Positions 16,895 through 28,581 of a stretch of 64,000 bases of DNA are shown piece after piece (positions within the stretch are counted from its first letter, which is position 1; the number at the start of each line of letters is the position of its first letter). A program made the translations under genes and the position numbers. The DNA comes from Priestia aryabhattai B8W22 (GTDB lineage Bacteria; Bacillota; Bacilli; Bacillales; Bacillaceae_H), in the NCBI RefSeq assembly GCF_000956595.1, contig NZ_JYOO01000003.1, positions 124,001 through 188,000 on the forward strand, in the 5' to 3' direction. Below the pieces are notes generated by a model that made no database searches, was not told where the DNA came from, and saw only the letters and a list, made by a program, of their open reading frames with translations.

Positions 16895-17371
16895 TTAATC
16901 TGGATCACACGTTTTCCCGTACCGTAATACGTTATATATAGCACGTCCATCACTTGCAGTTGTCTCTGTATATTGAATTGGAAGCAGTGAGAAAATAACA
17001 TAATAGACTGAAAAATAAACAAATTGATAGCAAAATATATCTTCAGGCAGAATATTAGCCATAATGAATCCATTTATTATAAAAATAGTAAGTAAATTAA
17101 ACAGTACGCCGCCCGCATACACCACTGCATGGGAAAAGCGACTGTCGTTCTTAAGATTTTCATATTTACAAAACGAGTCTAGAAAATAGACTGACTTAAT
17201 TTTAAACTTCCCCATTTTAAGAATCGTTTTCCCCCGCCCAATAGTAAAATCGACCTTCCCTCCGAAAATAATTGCCATGACGGAATGCCCCAGCTGATGA
17301 ACAAATGATACAAGTGGCAATACAAGACAGAATGACCACACAAACTTTGGAAGATCATTTAACCCAAACAC
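16895..17371 (-). CDS. Site-2-protease-like membrane protein with HQxxH in place of HExxH
   Basis: 158 residues, about four membrane segments. VHQLGHSVMAIIFGG (His25-Gln26-x-x-His29) and TASDGRAIYNVL (Asp141) sit where M50 peptidases have HExxH and the third zinc ligand LDG. The general base Glu is replaced by Gln, so it is probably not an active protease; it may be a pseudo-protease or regulator. GTG at 17371 has AAGGAGGG before it; the longer frame to 17422 has none. No operon partner. Confidence 0.7.
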   Translation of the reverse strand: MFGLNDLPKFVWSFCLVLPLVSFVHQLGHSVMAIIFGGKVDFTIGRGKTILKMGKFKIKSVYFLDSFCKYENLKNDSRFSHAVVYAGGVLFNLLTIFIINGFIMANILPEDIFCYQFVYFSVYYVIFSLLPIQYTETTASDGRAIYNVLRYGKTCDPD

Positions 17372-17517
17372 GTTTATCCCTCCTTTTTGTTTCTTCTCTC
17401 TACTTTTCCTCCCCGTTTTCACTTAAAACTACATTTAATTTCTTTTTTAAAACTCATACGAAATAACCAGCATACACATCATGTCTTATGACCTAGATAA
17501 AACCCGATATATGTAGC

Positions 17518-18345
17518 TTATGAAAAATACATTTTCCGAAAAACAGTTGGCGTCACGTTTTCCTGTTCTTTGAAGCGCTTGATAAAATAGCTTGAATGTT
17601 CATACCCTACTTGTCTTGCTATATCTTGTACGGAGATTTGGTTGTTTTTAAGCAGCAGTTTCTTTGCTTTTTGAATCCGCACGCGCGTTACGTATTCAAA
17701 CGGCCGGATGCCAAGAGATTGTTGAAAGAGCAAACACGTATACTGCTCCGTTACGTTGAGCTGCTGCGCCAGTACTTCTAGCGTTAACGGCTGATGATAG
17801 TATTCCTCGATATAACGAAGGACTGGGTTTAGCTGAGTAATTTGCTGCAGGCGACTTTTACTTTCTATATATACGCTGTCTTGGCGAAGTTTTAAAATGA
17901 CGCTGTATAGTAGTTCAGAGCACTGCATGGTGCTAGAGGTATGATTTTCTTCTAACCGATTCATTAGTTCTTGAAGCATCCTGTAAAGACTTTCAGCATT
18001 TGTAAGGACGATTTTTCCCGAATTAATAAATTGAAGAGAAAGCATGATATCATCAATCAAACTTCCGCTAAAAGAAACCCAGCATACTTGCCATTCGCTC
18101 GTAACGGGATAGTATTCGTGCGGAACGTGCGGCGTCAGAAACATCCCTTCATTTTCTTTTATAATATAAACCTCGTCGTTTACACGAAGCTCTCCCCTTC
18201 CTTTTAGGCATTGAATCAATTGGTAATCAGGAAACTCTCCCTGACGCTTAATATGCGTTTGGTGTCTCCAGCTTCCAGCGCTTGTAACATAGAATGGCAG
18301 TTTCATATCTTCATCTGAAAGAGCCGGAAAGTACATACGGTCCAC
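17518..18345 (-). CDS. AraC-family transcriptional regulator
   Basis: 275 residues: N-terminal cupin sensor (about 1-150, QLIQCLKGRGELRVNDEVY and FLTPHVPHEYYP) and two C-terminal AraC helix-turn-helix units (LTLEVLAQQLNVTEQYTCLLFQQ and ISVQDIARQVGYEHSSYFIKRFKEQ). Such proteins activate sugar-use genes when a sugar binds the cupin. It diverges from beta-galactosidase, its likely target. AAGGGGGAAGTAAT precedes the GTG at 18345. Confidence 0.92.
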   Translation of the reverse strand: MDRMYFPALSDEDMKLPFYVTSAGSWRHQTHIKRQGEFPDYQLIQCLKGRGELRVNDEVYIIKENEGMFLTPHVPHEYYPVTSEWQVCWVSFSGSLIDDIMLSLQFINSGKIVLTNAESLYRMLQELMNRLEENHTSSTMQCSELLYSVILKLRQDSVYIESKSRLQQITQLNPVLRYIEEYYHQPLTLEVLAQQLNVTEQYTCLLFQQSLGIRPFEYVTRVRIQKAKKLLLKNNQISVQDIARQVGYEHSSYFIKRFKEQENVTPTVFRKMYFS

Positions 18346-18400
18346 ATTACTTCCCCCTTTTTATGTGAATATAGTTATATTATCATGAAAATAATTAGAT

Positions 18401-18427
18401 TGATAAGGTTTTCAGAAAACGTTATCA
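18401..18427. promoter_or_regulatory. 27-bp palindrome containing a cre-like site upstream of lacZ
   Basis: TGATAAGGTTTTC and GAAAACGTTATCA are mirror arms around one base, with a single mismatch. The right part AGAAAACGTTATCA (18414-18427) fits the CcpA cre consensus. It lies 48 bases before the lacZ ATG and 56 bases from the AraC gene start. It could mediate catabolite repression, AraC binding, or both. Confidence 0.65.
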
Positions 18428-18465
18428 TTTTCATATAAACTAATAACCTAGTACTTTAGAAATGA

Positions 18466-21579
<3,114 letters not shown>

Positions 21580-21583
21580 AAGT

Positions 21584-21613
21584 AAAAAGGACTTTCATTT
21601 GAAAGTCCTTTTT
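21584..21613. terminator. Bidirectional terminator
   Basis: AAAAAGGACTTTC and GAAAGTCCTTTTT around ATTT, between lacZ and the convergent EamA transporter gene. Confidence 0.9.
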
Positions 21614-21615
21614 AC

Positions 21616-22527
21616 TTATGATGTCACCTCCGGCTTTCGCTGAGAAAGCAAAAATACCGTAGCGATAATAAGAATTGTACCTAACCACTCTGTCCATCCA
21701 AAGGTCACATGAAGCCATAGAACAGAGAGCGCCGCCGCTGATAAAGGCTCTGCTGACGCAAGAACAATAGCTTCAGAAGCGCTAATATGCTTCAAGCTTT
21801 CCAAATAGCAATAAAATGCAATGAGCGTTCCGAAGATAATCACAAATAGCACCGCACACAGCGACAATAACGACCACTCACCGGCTATATGCCACGGCGG
21901 ATGAATAAATGAAAAACTTACACCGCCTATTACCATTCCCCAGCCTACTACTTCAACTGAGCTCCATTTCGCAAGAAGGCGTTTAGGCTGAATCGTATAA
22001 AAAGCAGACGTCACAGCTGCCCCAATCCCCCAAAACAACGCCCATCCTGTAATAGACAGCTCGTTAAAATTTCCGCTTGTTGCAAGAAAAAATGTCCCCG
22101 TTATGACGAGCGCAACAGAAATCATTTCTACCTTCACCGGCCACTTTCTTGCTTGCAGGGCTAAATAGCCAATAATAAATATTGGCGACGTATATTGAAG
22201 TACTGTAGCTGTAGCAGCGTTTCCTGCTTCAATAGCTGCAAAATATGTATATTGTACGCCGAGCATACCGATTACACCAAACAAAAGCAGCGAAGTCCTC
22301 TCTTCTTTTGTTTTCCAAATCGCAAAAATATTGCGCTGCTTAGAGGCTATTGCCAAAAGCAGCAATCCGGATACTAGCATACGGACGACGACCAGCCACT
22401 CTGCGTTAAAACCTTTATGCTGAAATAAATATTGTGCTACCGTGCCAGATACCCCCCACATCGTAGCGCCAATGATTACAAGCAGCAGCCCCCATGCTCT
22501 TTTAGATGATGTTTGAACTCCTTCCAC
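21616..22527 (-). CDS. EamA-family (drug/metabolite superfamily) transporter
   Basis: 303 residues with ten membrane segments in two EamA repeats. TMWGVSGTVAQYLF opens repeat 1, and the repeat-end signatures AATATVLQYTSPIF and ASEAIVLASAEPLSAAALSV are clear. These carriers usually export amino acids or other metabolites; the nearest look is RhaT/YdcZ-like permeases of Bacillus. GTG at 22527 follows AAGGAATGG. Single gene. Confidence 0.9.
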   Translation of the reverse strand: MEGVQTSSKRAWGLLLVIIGATMWGVSGTVAQYLFQHKGFNAEWLVVVRMLVSGLLLLAIASKQRNIFAIWKTKEERTSLLLFGVIGMLGVQYTYFAAIEAGNAATATVLQYTSPIFIIGYLALQARKWPVKVEMISVALVITGTFFLATSGNFNELSITGWALFWGIGAAVTSAFYTIQPKRLLAKWSSVEVVGWGMVIGGVSFSFIHPPWHIAGEWSLLSLCAVLFVIIFGTLIAFYCYLESLKHISASEAIVLASAEPLSAAALSVLWLHVTFGWTEWLGTILIIATVFLLSQRKPEVTS

Positions 22528-22593
22528 TTGCCATTCCTTCTCTCTTTTTCATATATATTTAACTTACCTCTCTCCTCTTTAACGGTCAATAGC

Positions 22594-22628
22594 AAAAAAA
22601 AGTCGAAGCAATATGCTTCGACTTTTTT
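22594..22628. terminator. Terminator for the VWA gene
   Basis: AAAAGTCGAAGCA and TGCTTCGACTTTT with A and T runs on both sides; it overlaps the stop of the leftward yojO-like gene. Confidence 0.85.
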
Positions 22629-24543
22629 AAATACTTTTGTGAAGTAATTTCTTGAGTAAAGGAAATAGCACATCGGGAAGTTCTTCGATGTTTGGTACTA
22701 GAATACTATATTTCCCGTACATATTTTGAATGGTTTTCTTTTGTCCTTCATCAATTTCACCGTTCGATAAAAAGACGTTGATGACTTCAATTCCATGTTT
22801 TCGTGCTTCTAATACCGCTTCGTGCGTATCTACAATACCATTTTGTTCATATCCCATAGCCGCTGGTTCCCCGTCTGAAAACACAAGTAAAAACTTCTGC
22901 TGCTCAGAACGCTGAAGCAAGCGACGTGTCATATGGCGAATGGCAAATCCATCACGGTTATCTTCTTCAGGCTCAAGCTGCATAATTTCAGGACCGCTTT
23001 TACGCTTTAATGATGCTTGAAAGTCCATAACCGTCTGCAGGTAGTTAGGCTGGCTTGTTTCGGTAGCATCATTTGTATCTTCCCAAAATCCTACAATTTG
23101 ATGAGGCACCATAACAGATTTTAATGCTTCATGAAATAGCGTAATTCCGAGCTTCGTTTCATCCATTTTGTCGTACATCGATGCGGAACAGTCAACTAAA
23201 AGAGAGAAGACAGCATCAATTTGTGCAGAATCTTCATCTTTTTTATAAAACAAACGAGGATTATCATCCGTCCATAGTTTTAGAAGTTTTTTATTTAATC
23301 GGCCAAAGTGCAGCTCGCTTCTAGGAAGCGTTTTTTTATGTTCAAGCGTTTTTTCAATCATTTGCTTTAATTTCTTTTGATACGATGCAATGATTTTTTT
23401 ATTCTCATCATACTGAACAACATGATCTTCGTTCGGAAGTTTAGAATCTATAAAAACAGCATAGGCATGCTTATTTTCTTTCCCATACTCATAATCTGCT
23501 TCTCCGTCTTTTTCCGGATGCGTTTGCTCCATGGCTTCGATTTGAGAGTAATCGTTCCTCGATGTTTTTTGAGAAGATCCTTGCACCATTCCCATTGCTT
23601 GATCTCCATCGTCGCCTTCACGAACACCATCGCCTAGCATATCTGTTTTTGAACCTTGATCCATATCAAACTGCAGAAAACTTTGCGTCGCTTCGCTTGT
23701 CTCTCGATGCCACATTTCCATTTTCTCTTCGTGAATGTCTTCATCTCCGTCTTTTTCATGCTCTAAAATATCATCGTTAACTAATGAATCTTTGCGTTTT
23801 AAATCTTCAAAGGTTAACCCTTCTTCTAACTGATCATACTGGAGTTCAGCCAAAAAGAAATAAGTATTAAGCATATCTTTTTCGATAATATCATCAAAAA
23901 TATCTACAAGTTCAAGGCAGATGCGAGACACATCTTTTGTCGTTTTAGCTTCATATACATTTGTTAGCTGTCTGCGAATAAAAGGCATCGCTAAGTTAAT
24001 CGATTCACTCATTGAAGGAATCTCTTCAAACGGATTTTCAGCCGTCAATAGCAAGTAGATGCCGTTAAAAAGTGCATCCGTATACACGCTTTTTGTTAAA
24101 TTTGCGCTCATTTGTGTAGCAAAATATTTTCTGTAGAGATTTCTTCTGACTGCGAAGGCTTTTTTCGTTCCAGGACGTTCGCGTTTGCATACTTCTTCTA
24201 AACGAATATCTTCAAACAGCATAAACAGCTGCTTAGCTAAGCTAGGTACCGACGTTTTATTTATTTTCTTTAAATATGCATTAATTTCTTTGAAGTTTGA
24301 ATGCTTATAGCTTCCAATACTCCTTAAAAATACATCACTTTTTAAACCGTGTACTTTGTCTTCTTCTGGACGGTTATCCCAAAAGTGACTGAGATAAATA
24401 ATGCCGTGTACAGGGTCATAATAAGAAGAAACACGATACTCTACTTCAATTTCATCATTTTTTGTTAATGTTTTCGTTAAATCTGCCAGCTCCATATAGA
24501 GAAAGGAATCTACATTTTTGTCGTTAAATTTAATAAATCGCAT
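22627..24543 (-). CDS. yojO: VWA-domain (CoxE-like) partner of a MoxR ATPase, YojO-like
   Basis: 638 residues. A long helical N-terminal region (about 1-270), an acidic low-complexity stretch (about 270-390), then a von Willebrand A domain with the metal site DCSASM and the later FSDGEP. Together with the MoxR ATPase 12 bases upstream this forms the MoxR-VWA pair known as YojN-YojO in B. subtilis. Such pairs are thought to act as chaperones that insert metals or remodel a target complex; the target is unknown. No signal peptide. AGGAGTGGC precedes the ATG. Confidence 0.92.
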   Translation of the reverse strand: MRFIKFNDKNVDSFLYMELADLTKTLTKNDEIEVEYRVSSYYDPVHGIIYLSHFWDNRPEEDKVHGLKSDVFLRSIGSYKHSNFKEINAYLKKINKTSVPSLAKQLFMLFEDIRLEEVCKRERPGTKKAFAVRRNLYRKYFATQMSANLTKSVYTDALFNGIYLLLTAENPFEEIPSMSESINLAMPFIRRQLTNVYEAKTTKDVSRICLELVDIFDDIIEKDMLNTYFFLAELQYDQLEEGLTFEDLKRKDSLVNDDILEHEKDGDEDIHEEKMEMWHRETSEATQSFLQFDMDQGSKTDMLGDGVREGDDGDQAMGMVQGSSQKTSRNDYSQIEAMEQTHPEKDGEADYEYGKENKHAYAVFIDSKLPNEDHVVQYDENKKIIASYQKKLKQMIEKTLEHKKTLPRSELHFGRLNKKLLKLWTDDNPRLFYKKDEDSAQIDAVFSLLVDCSASMYDKMDETKLGITLFHEALKSVMVPHQIVGFWEDTNDATETSQPNYLQTVMDFQASLKRKSGPEIMQLEPEEDNRDGFAIRHMTRRLLQRSEQQKFLLVFSDGEPAAMGYEQNGIVDTHEAVLEARKHGIEVINVFLSNGEIDEGQKKTIQNMYGKYSILVPNIEELPDVLFPLLKKLLHKSI

Positions 24544-24554
24544 AGCGCCACTCC

Positions 24555-25445
24555 TTACTCAAATAATGTTTCAGCAATATTTTGAATGGCGGCTTTTTCC
24601 CTTTCATCTTCTAGCTTTTCAATAATACCGCGTTTAATCGCGCGAAGAGGCGGCATATAAAGAGCTAAATCACACGTATCAATAAGCGCACGAATAGACG
24701 CAGCTTCTTCTGATACATGGCCGCTTTGAACTTGAGTAATTAAATCTGCAGAGAGCGTGACAAATTTATCAATTAACTTTTCGTCTTTTAACTGAGACTG
24801 AGACATTAGAACTTGCTTTAAGCTGCTCCCTTGAATATATGGCACTTCAATGACAACAAAACGATTTTTTAATGCTTCGTTTAATGGAACAGTCCCAACG
24901 TACCCTTCGTTAATAGCCGCTACTACGCCGAATGTTTGCTGACCGCGCACTACATCTCCAGTGAATGGGTTTGTAATCATTTTCCGGTAGTCAAGTACCC
25001 CGTTTAAAATAGGAAGCGTTTCAGGTTTCGCCATGTTAATTTCATCAATATATAATAAATGGCCTTTTTTCATTGCCTGAATAACAGGTCCTTCTACAAA
25101 CTCGATACCTGTTTTACCTTCTTGTTCAGAAATTGTTTTAAAGCCAAGCAGCGCTTCTGCATCTAAATCAACCGAGCAGTTAACGCTATGCATCGGCTGA
25201 GAAAATAAATGCGACAGCGTTTCAGCTAGCTTTGTTTTACCTGAACCTGTTGGCCCTTTTAAAAGTACGTTTTTCCCTAGTGACAAGGCAATAATGGCAT
25301 CTTCTAAAATATCTGCTTCTTCTGCTGTATAGCCGCCTTTTCCGATTAATAGCTGATCAGCATGAGATAGATTTTCATATTTACGATTCGCTAAAAGCGA
25401 AAGAACCTCTTTTGGTAATGATAATTGTGATAATTGAATTGACAT
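24555..25445 (-). CDS. yojN: MoxR-family AAA+ ATPase, YojN-like
   Basis: 296 residues with Walker [10 protein letters not shown], Walker [11 protein letters not shown], a sensor Asn in VVAAINEGY and an arginine finger in [13 protein letters not shown]. The NorQ/GvpN-like branch matches B. subtilis YojN. It should form a hexamer that works with the VWA protein encoded just downstream. AAAGGA precedes the ATG. Confidence 0.93.
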   Translation of the reverse strand: MSIQLSQLSLPKEVLSLLANRKYENLSHADQLLIGKGGYTAEEADILEDAIIALSLGKNVLLKGPTGSGKTKLAETLSHLFSQPMHSVNCSVDLDAEALLGFKTISEQEGKTGIEFVEGPVIQAMKKGHLLYIDEINMAKPETLPILNGVLDYRKMITNPFTGDVVRGQQTFGVVAAINEGYVGTVPLNEALKNRFVVIEVPYIQGSSLKQVLMSQSQLKDEKLIDKFVTLSADLITQVQSGHVSEEAASIRALIDTCDLALYMPPLRAIKRGIIEKLEDEREKAAIQNIAETLFE

Positions 25446-25581
25446 AACAAAAAATCCTTTCTTTCTGCATACTTTCTATAGTTTACTAAAAAACATTCTT
25501 CTTCTCAAAGAATTGCTTTACCTATGCGTTTTCCTCAGGTTTCCGATAGAAAAATCGCCGCCTTTAAACATATATTCAGTA

Positions 25582-25611
25582 AAAAAAAGTAGGTTATTCA
25601 CCTACTTTTTT
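25582..25611. terminator. Terminator of the DUF2187 gene
   Basis: AAAAAAGTAGGT and ACCTACTTTTTT with a 5-base loop, overlapping the stop codon of the leftward gene. Confidence 0.85.
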
Positions 25612-25832
25612 ACGATTTTATAGTTTTTATGATTAACGACTGTTTTCATGGATTCGCCCGTTTCAGCATCTTTCCCAAAATCGACGATAACCGAATTGTC
25701 TCGCACTACCATAACAATTCCTTTAAATCCTTTATAGTCGCCTTTTTTAGGCTGAATCGTATCGCCAACTTTAGCTGCTTTGACTTTAGGTGCTTGTTCT
25801 TCTGTACCTTGTGTATTTTCTACGTCCATCAT
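25602..25832 (-). CDS. DUF2187 (KOW-like) small protein
   Basis: 76 residues. After an acidic lead, KVGDTIQPKKGDYKGFKGIVMVV and VIVDFGKD...VNHKNYKIVKK match the DUF2187 proteins of Bacillus (YkvS type, from memory), which look like a small SH3/KOW barrel. Function unknown; KOW-like folds often bind nucleic acid. AAGGTGGGG precedes a doubled ATG. Confidence 0.8.
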   Translation of the reverse strand: MMDVENTQGTEEQAPKVKAAKVGDTIQPKKGDYKGFKGIVMVVRDNSVIVDFGKDAETGESMKTVVNHKNYKIVKK

Positions 25833-25921
25833 GACCCCACCTTTTCCAATTTACCGTGTTTTTTATAAGTGAAAACACAATTTAATTTACTTTTTGTTGA
25901 AAATACTTAGTTTATTTTCCC

Positions 25922-25954
25922 ACAAACATCCATGGTTAAACACCATGTGTTTGT
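25922..25954. repeat. Inverted repeat / hairpin
   Basis: ACAAACA and CATGG pair with CCATG and TGTTTGT across a 7-base loop with a 2-base bulge, giving 12 base pairs. No T run on either side, so not a terminator. Confidence 0.5.
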
Positions 25955-26206
25955 CCATTTTAATTTTGCAAACAAACGCTGTATTTTTTATTATGTATGT
26001 AGCTGTTTTTTGTAAGAGCACATCCTTGTTCTATCATAACATTTTCTGTTTCCTTCGAACACCAATTACCCTTTAGTTTTTTAAAAAAATGACAAATTAC
26101 ACGGAATTATGTCGAATTTCATATGATTTTCTTTTTAGTATGATAAGCTATATATCGTATTTTAAGCATCTTTTATCTATTACATACGATTTTTGATAAA
26201 AAAACC

Positions 26207-26231
26207 GAAACTTTTATCCACAAATTGCGTT
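26207..26231 (+). promoter_or_regulatory. ECF-sigma autoregulatory promoter
   Basis: GAAAC (26207-26211), 16-base spacer, CGTT (26228-26231). This is the GAAAC/CGT form recognised by Bacillus ECF sigma factors, 23 bases before the start of an ECF sigma gene, which points to self-activation. Confidence 0.7.
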
Positions 26232-26253
26232 GATTAAATGAAAGGGGGAGAAA

Positions 26254-26748
26254 ATGGCACAACAGCATAACTTTGAACACATTTATAAACAGCACATGCA
26301 TGATTTGCTGCGCTATCTTCTCTCTCTTACTCGCAGAAAAGAATCAGCGGAAGATTTAATGCAGGAGACCTTTTACCGGGCACTTTTACACTTAGAAACG
26401 TATAAAGGCGAGGAAGTGAAGCCTTGGCTGTTCAAAATTGCTTATCACGCCTTTATTGACTGGTATCGAAAAGAAAAAAAACGCCCTACTGTCGAAATAG
26501 AAGAATGGCACTTTACTCCTCAGCCAAGTGCTGAAGAACAAGTGATGATTCAAAGTGAAATCGACGGCTGGCTTTCTGATGTATCTGCTTTGCCTCCGGC
26601 TAAGCAGAATATTGTACTGTTACGAGATTATCATGGCTTCACATATGAAGAGATTGCAGAAATGACTGGCTTTACTCTGTCAAAAGTGAAAATGGACTTG
26701 TATCGTGGTCGTCAACAATTGAAAAAAAGAAAGGAAGAGGACGGATGA
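26254..26748 (+). CDS. ECF-family RNA polymerase sigma factor
   Basis: 164 residues with region 2 (DLLRYLLSLTRRKESAEDLMQETFYRALLHLETYKGE, KPWLFKIAYHAFIDWYRKEKKRP) and region 4 (LPPAKQNIVLLRDYHGFTYEEIAEMTGFTLSKVKMDLYRGRQQLKKR). AAGGGGGAG precedes the ATG. The stop overlaps the anti-sigma start by 4 bases, the usual arrangement for a translationally coupled sigma/anti-sigma pair. The signal is probably envelope stress; it is not close enough in what I can see to name as SigM, SigX or SigV. Confidence 0.94.
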   Translation: MAQQHNFEHIYKQHMHDLLRYLLSLTRRKESAEDLMQETFYRALLHLETYKGEEVKPWLFKIAYHAFIDWYRKEKKRPTVEIEEWHFTPQPSAEEQVMIQSEIDGWLSDVSALPPAKQNIVLLRDYHGFTYEEIAEMTGFTLSKVKMDLYRGRQQLKKRKEEDG

Positions 26749-27935
26749 GCTGTCAAGATATGAAGCATCAATGGGAAAAATATAAAAACGGCACTTTGAC
26801 AGACAAAGAAGCAGAAACACTTGAACAACATACGGAAAATTGTGAAGCATGCTCAGCTCATTTAGAGCACTTGTTAACCGAAGATGAACCGTTATCGCCA
26901 ACTCCATCAGCTACTTCACTAAGTGACGATACGATGTTGGATAATAAAAAAGTTAAAAAGTCCATCTATATGGCCAAATGGAAGCAGCGTCTTTCAAATG
27001 TGACAACTGTCATTAGCTCTGTCGTTCTGCTATGGATTGTCGGCAGCTTTTTATCCATTGTATATTATCATCAATCAAAAACCGAATACATAAACAGCGT
27101 CAATCAAGCGGCTATCGAATCTGCTTTTCCGAACGTTCATATACGTGAAACCACTTCTGATACACAGTCCTTTTTCCGAATGCAGTCGAAAATGGAAGCT
27201 TATAAGCAAATTGGACGTGAAGAGCAGGCCATTGGGACGTTTACATTTCATCAGCTGTTTGATAAAACGAGCGGTGTAGAAAAAGAATTTTCCGGCGGTA
27301 AATACGATCTTAACCTTTCCTTTGTCTATCCTGATCCCAAAAAACTAAAGCAGCATGCACAAGAGTATAAGGAATGGACGAATGAAACATGGAATGCATT
27401 AGAAAACCTGCCAAAAGGAACGGTAAGCGAAGTGGCTATTTCTTTTGATGATACGTATTCGCTAAAAGAAGTTCAGCAAAAAATGAACGCCATCGACAGC
27501 CGTGATTTTTCTACCTCTTGGTACGCGCTTAATACAGGGAACGAACAAAAAACAAGCACAAAAAATGAGCCATTAATTGACTTAACATCAACATTTGGCT
27601 TTCCAGAGTTTTTAGACTTGCCTTACGAGCACAAAGGAAATCAAACACACTCTACTAGCAAGTCGAACGTTTTAAATATGATGAAACTATTAGCCGATAA
27701 TGAAGAAACGGTCCAAAAAGTTCGTCAGCTAGACCATTCCGATTTGTTGCTAAAGCAGCGATATTCTTATGTAAAGAAACATGGCGTCGGTGTGTACGGC
27801 GTTGTGATTACAGGACCTACCAAAAAGCTTCTGAAATTAAAAAATGATCCGTCTATCACCTACGCGTCACTTGGAGATGTAGAGCTATGGAATTGGTTCA
27901 ACCGCCCTTCATCCGGCACGTTAATGAATCAGTAA
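26745..27935 (+). CDS. Zinc-binding transmembrane anti-sigma factor with extracellular regulator domains
   Basis: 396 residues. The cytoplasmic end has a ZAS-type zinc motif (Cys3, His29-x3-Cys33-x2-Cys36) that holds the sigma factor. One membrane helix at about 86-107 follows, then a large outside part that resembles the paired sigma-regulator N- and C-terminal domains (NQAAIESAFPNVHIRET near the start, LKQRYSYVKKHGVGVYGVVITGP near the end). Release of the sigma factor would need proteolysis on signal. Coupled to the sigma gene by a 4-base overlap. Confidence 0.9.
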   Translation: MSCQDMKHQWEKYKNGTLTDKEAETLEQHTENCEACSAHLEHLLTEDEPLSPTPSATSLSDDTMLDNKKVKKSIYMAKWKQRLSNVTTVISSVVLLWIVGSFLSIVYYHQSKTEYINSVNQAAIESAFPNVHIRETTSDTQSFFRMQSKMEAYKQIGREEQAIGTFTFHQLFDKTSGVEKEFSGGKYDLNLSFVYPDPKKLKQHAQEYKEWTNETWNALENLPKGTVSEVAISFDDTYSLKEVQQKMNAIDSRDFSTSWYALNTGNEQKTSTKNEPLIDLTSTFGFPEFLDLPYEHKGNQTHSTSKSNVLNMMKLLADNEETVQKVRQLDHSDLLLKQRYSYVKKHGVGVYGVVITGPTKKLLKLKNDPSITYASLGDVELWNWFNRPSSGTLMNQ

Positions 27936-27964
27936 CAAGCACTTGAAAGCAAGTGCTTGTTTTT
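27935..27964. terminator. Bidirectional terminator
   Basis: ACAAGCACTT and AAGTGCTTGT around a 6-base loop, followed by T-rich sequence; it ends the sigma/anti-sigma operon and the convergent XRE gene. Confidence 0.85.
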
Positions 27965-27967
27965 ATT

Positions 27968-28420
27968 TTATTTCTTCGTTAATTCTTCAAACCTTTCTAC
28001 AGCTTCGCTTTTATCAAATGAACTAAACCATCGATAGTCTTGGTCATCTAAAATACGATAGTGCTGACTAATCATATTTTGCTGCAGACGAAAAGAACCT
28101 TCTTTTTGGATCTCTTTCCACCATACTCTTCCACCGAGCGTTTTATCTTTTGGAGAAGATACGCCGTTATGAGCAATGACTTCTACTACTTCTAAGGGGA
28201 CATCTCCTAAAACCGATTGAAGGATTTCACTGTCACGAAACAAACCGCATACTGCAACAGTGGTCGTCCACCCTGCTTCCGTGCGCCCTTTTTCAATTTG
28301 AACCAGTGTTTTTTTTGAAATACCAATGACTTCAGCCATTCTGTCTTGTGAATAGTTTTTTTCTAAACGAATTAATCGTATTTTATCCGATACGGATTTA
28401 ATCACTTCTTGTTTATTCAT
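27968..28420 (-). CDS. XRE-family transcriptional regulator
   Basis: 150 residues. The N-terminal helix-turn-helix is clear (KIRLIRLEKNYSQDRMAEVIGISKKTLVQIEKGR). The C-terminal 90 residues (GGRVWWKEIQKEGSFRLQQNMISQHYRILDDQDYRWFSSFD) are a conserved domain in Bacillus XRE proteins of unknown ligand. ATG at 28420 follows AAAGGGCTG; the frame upstream to 28450 has no ribosome site. It diverges from the membrane protein at 28582, and a GTGTAATATTACAC palindrome lies between. Confidence 0.85.
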   Translation of the reverse strand: MNKQEVIKSVSDKIRLIRLEKNYSQDRMAEVIGISKKTLVQIEKGRTEAGWTTTVAVCGLFRDSEILQSVLGDVPLEVVEVIAHNGVSSPKDKTLGGRVWWKEIQKEGSFRLQQNMISQHYRILDDQDYRWFSSFDKSEAVERFEELTKK

Positions 28421-28459
28421 TTTTACAGCCCTTTCTTTCCATACACGCACATTTCTTTA

Positions 28460-28473
28460 GTGTAATATTACAC
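28460..28473. promoter_or_regulatory. GTGTAATATTACAC palindrome
   Basis: A perfect 14-base palindrome 40 bases before the XRE gene start and 108 bases before the divergent membrane-protein gene, with TTAG/CTAA continuing the symmetry outside. Size and place fit an XRE operator for self-control. Confidence 0.6.
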
Positions 28474-28581
28474 CTAATTTAAGAAGAGTTTCAAGAGTTT
28501 CAAGCGTTTCCCTTCATCACAAGACGGGAAATATACTGAAATGGTTTTTGTATACTAAAACAATTAAAAGGAGTTGAGAAT

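Larger units (their letters stand above)
25833..26253. other. 420-base AT-rich gap before the ECF sigma gene
   Basis: No convincing gene. It holds a 33-base hairpin at 25922-25954 and the ECF-type promoter at 26207-26231. A 60-codon frame here has no ribosome site. Confidence 0.5.

Noticed and set aside
22476-22673. 65-codon frame reading across the EamA start and a terminator
   Set aside because: Spans a strong terminator and lacks a ribosome site.
25894-26076. 60-codon frame in the gap before the ECF sigma gene
   Set aside because: No ribosome site; it runs through the isolated hairpin.
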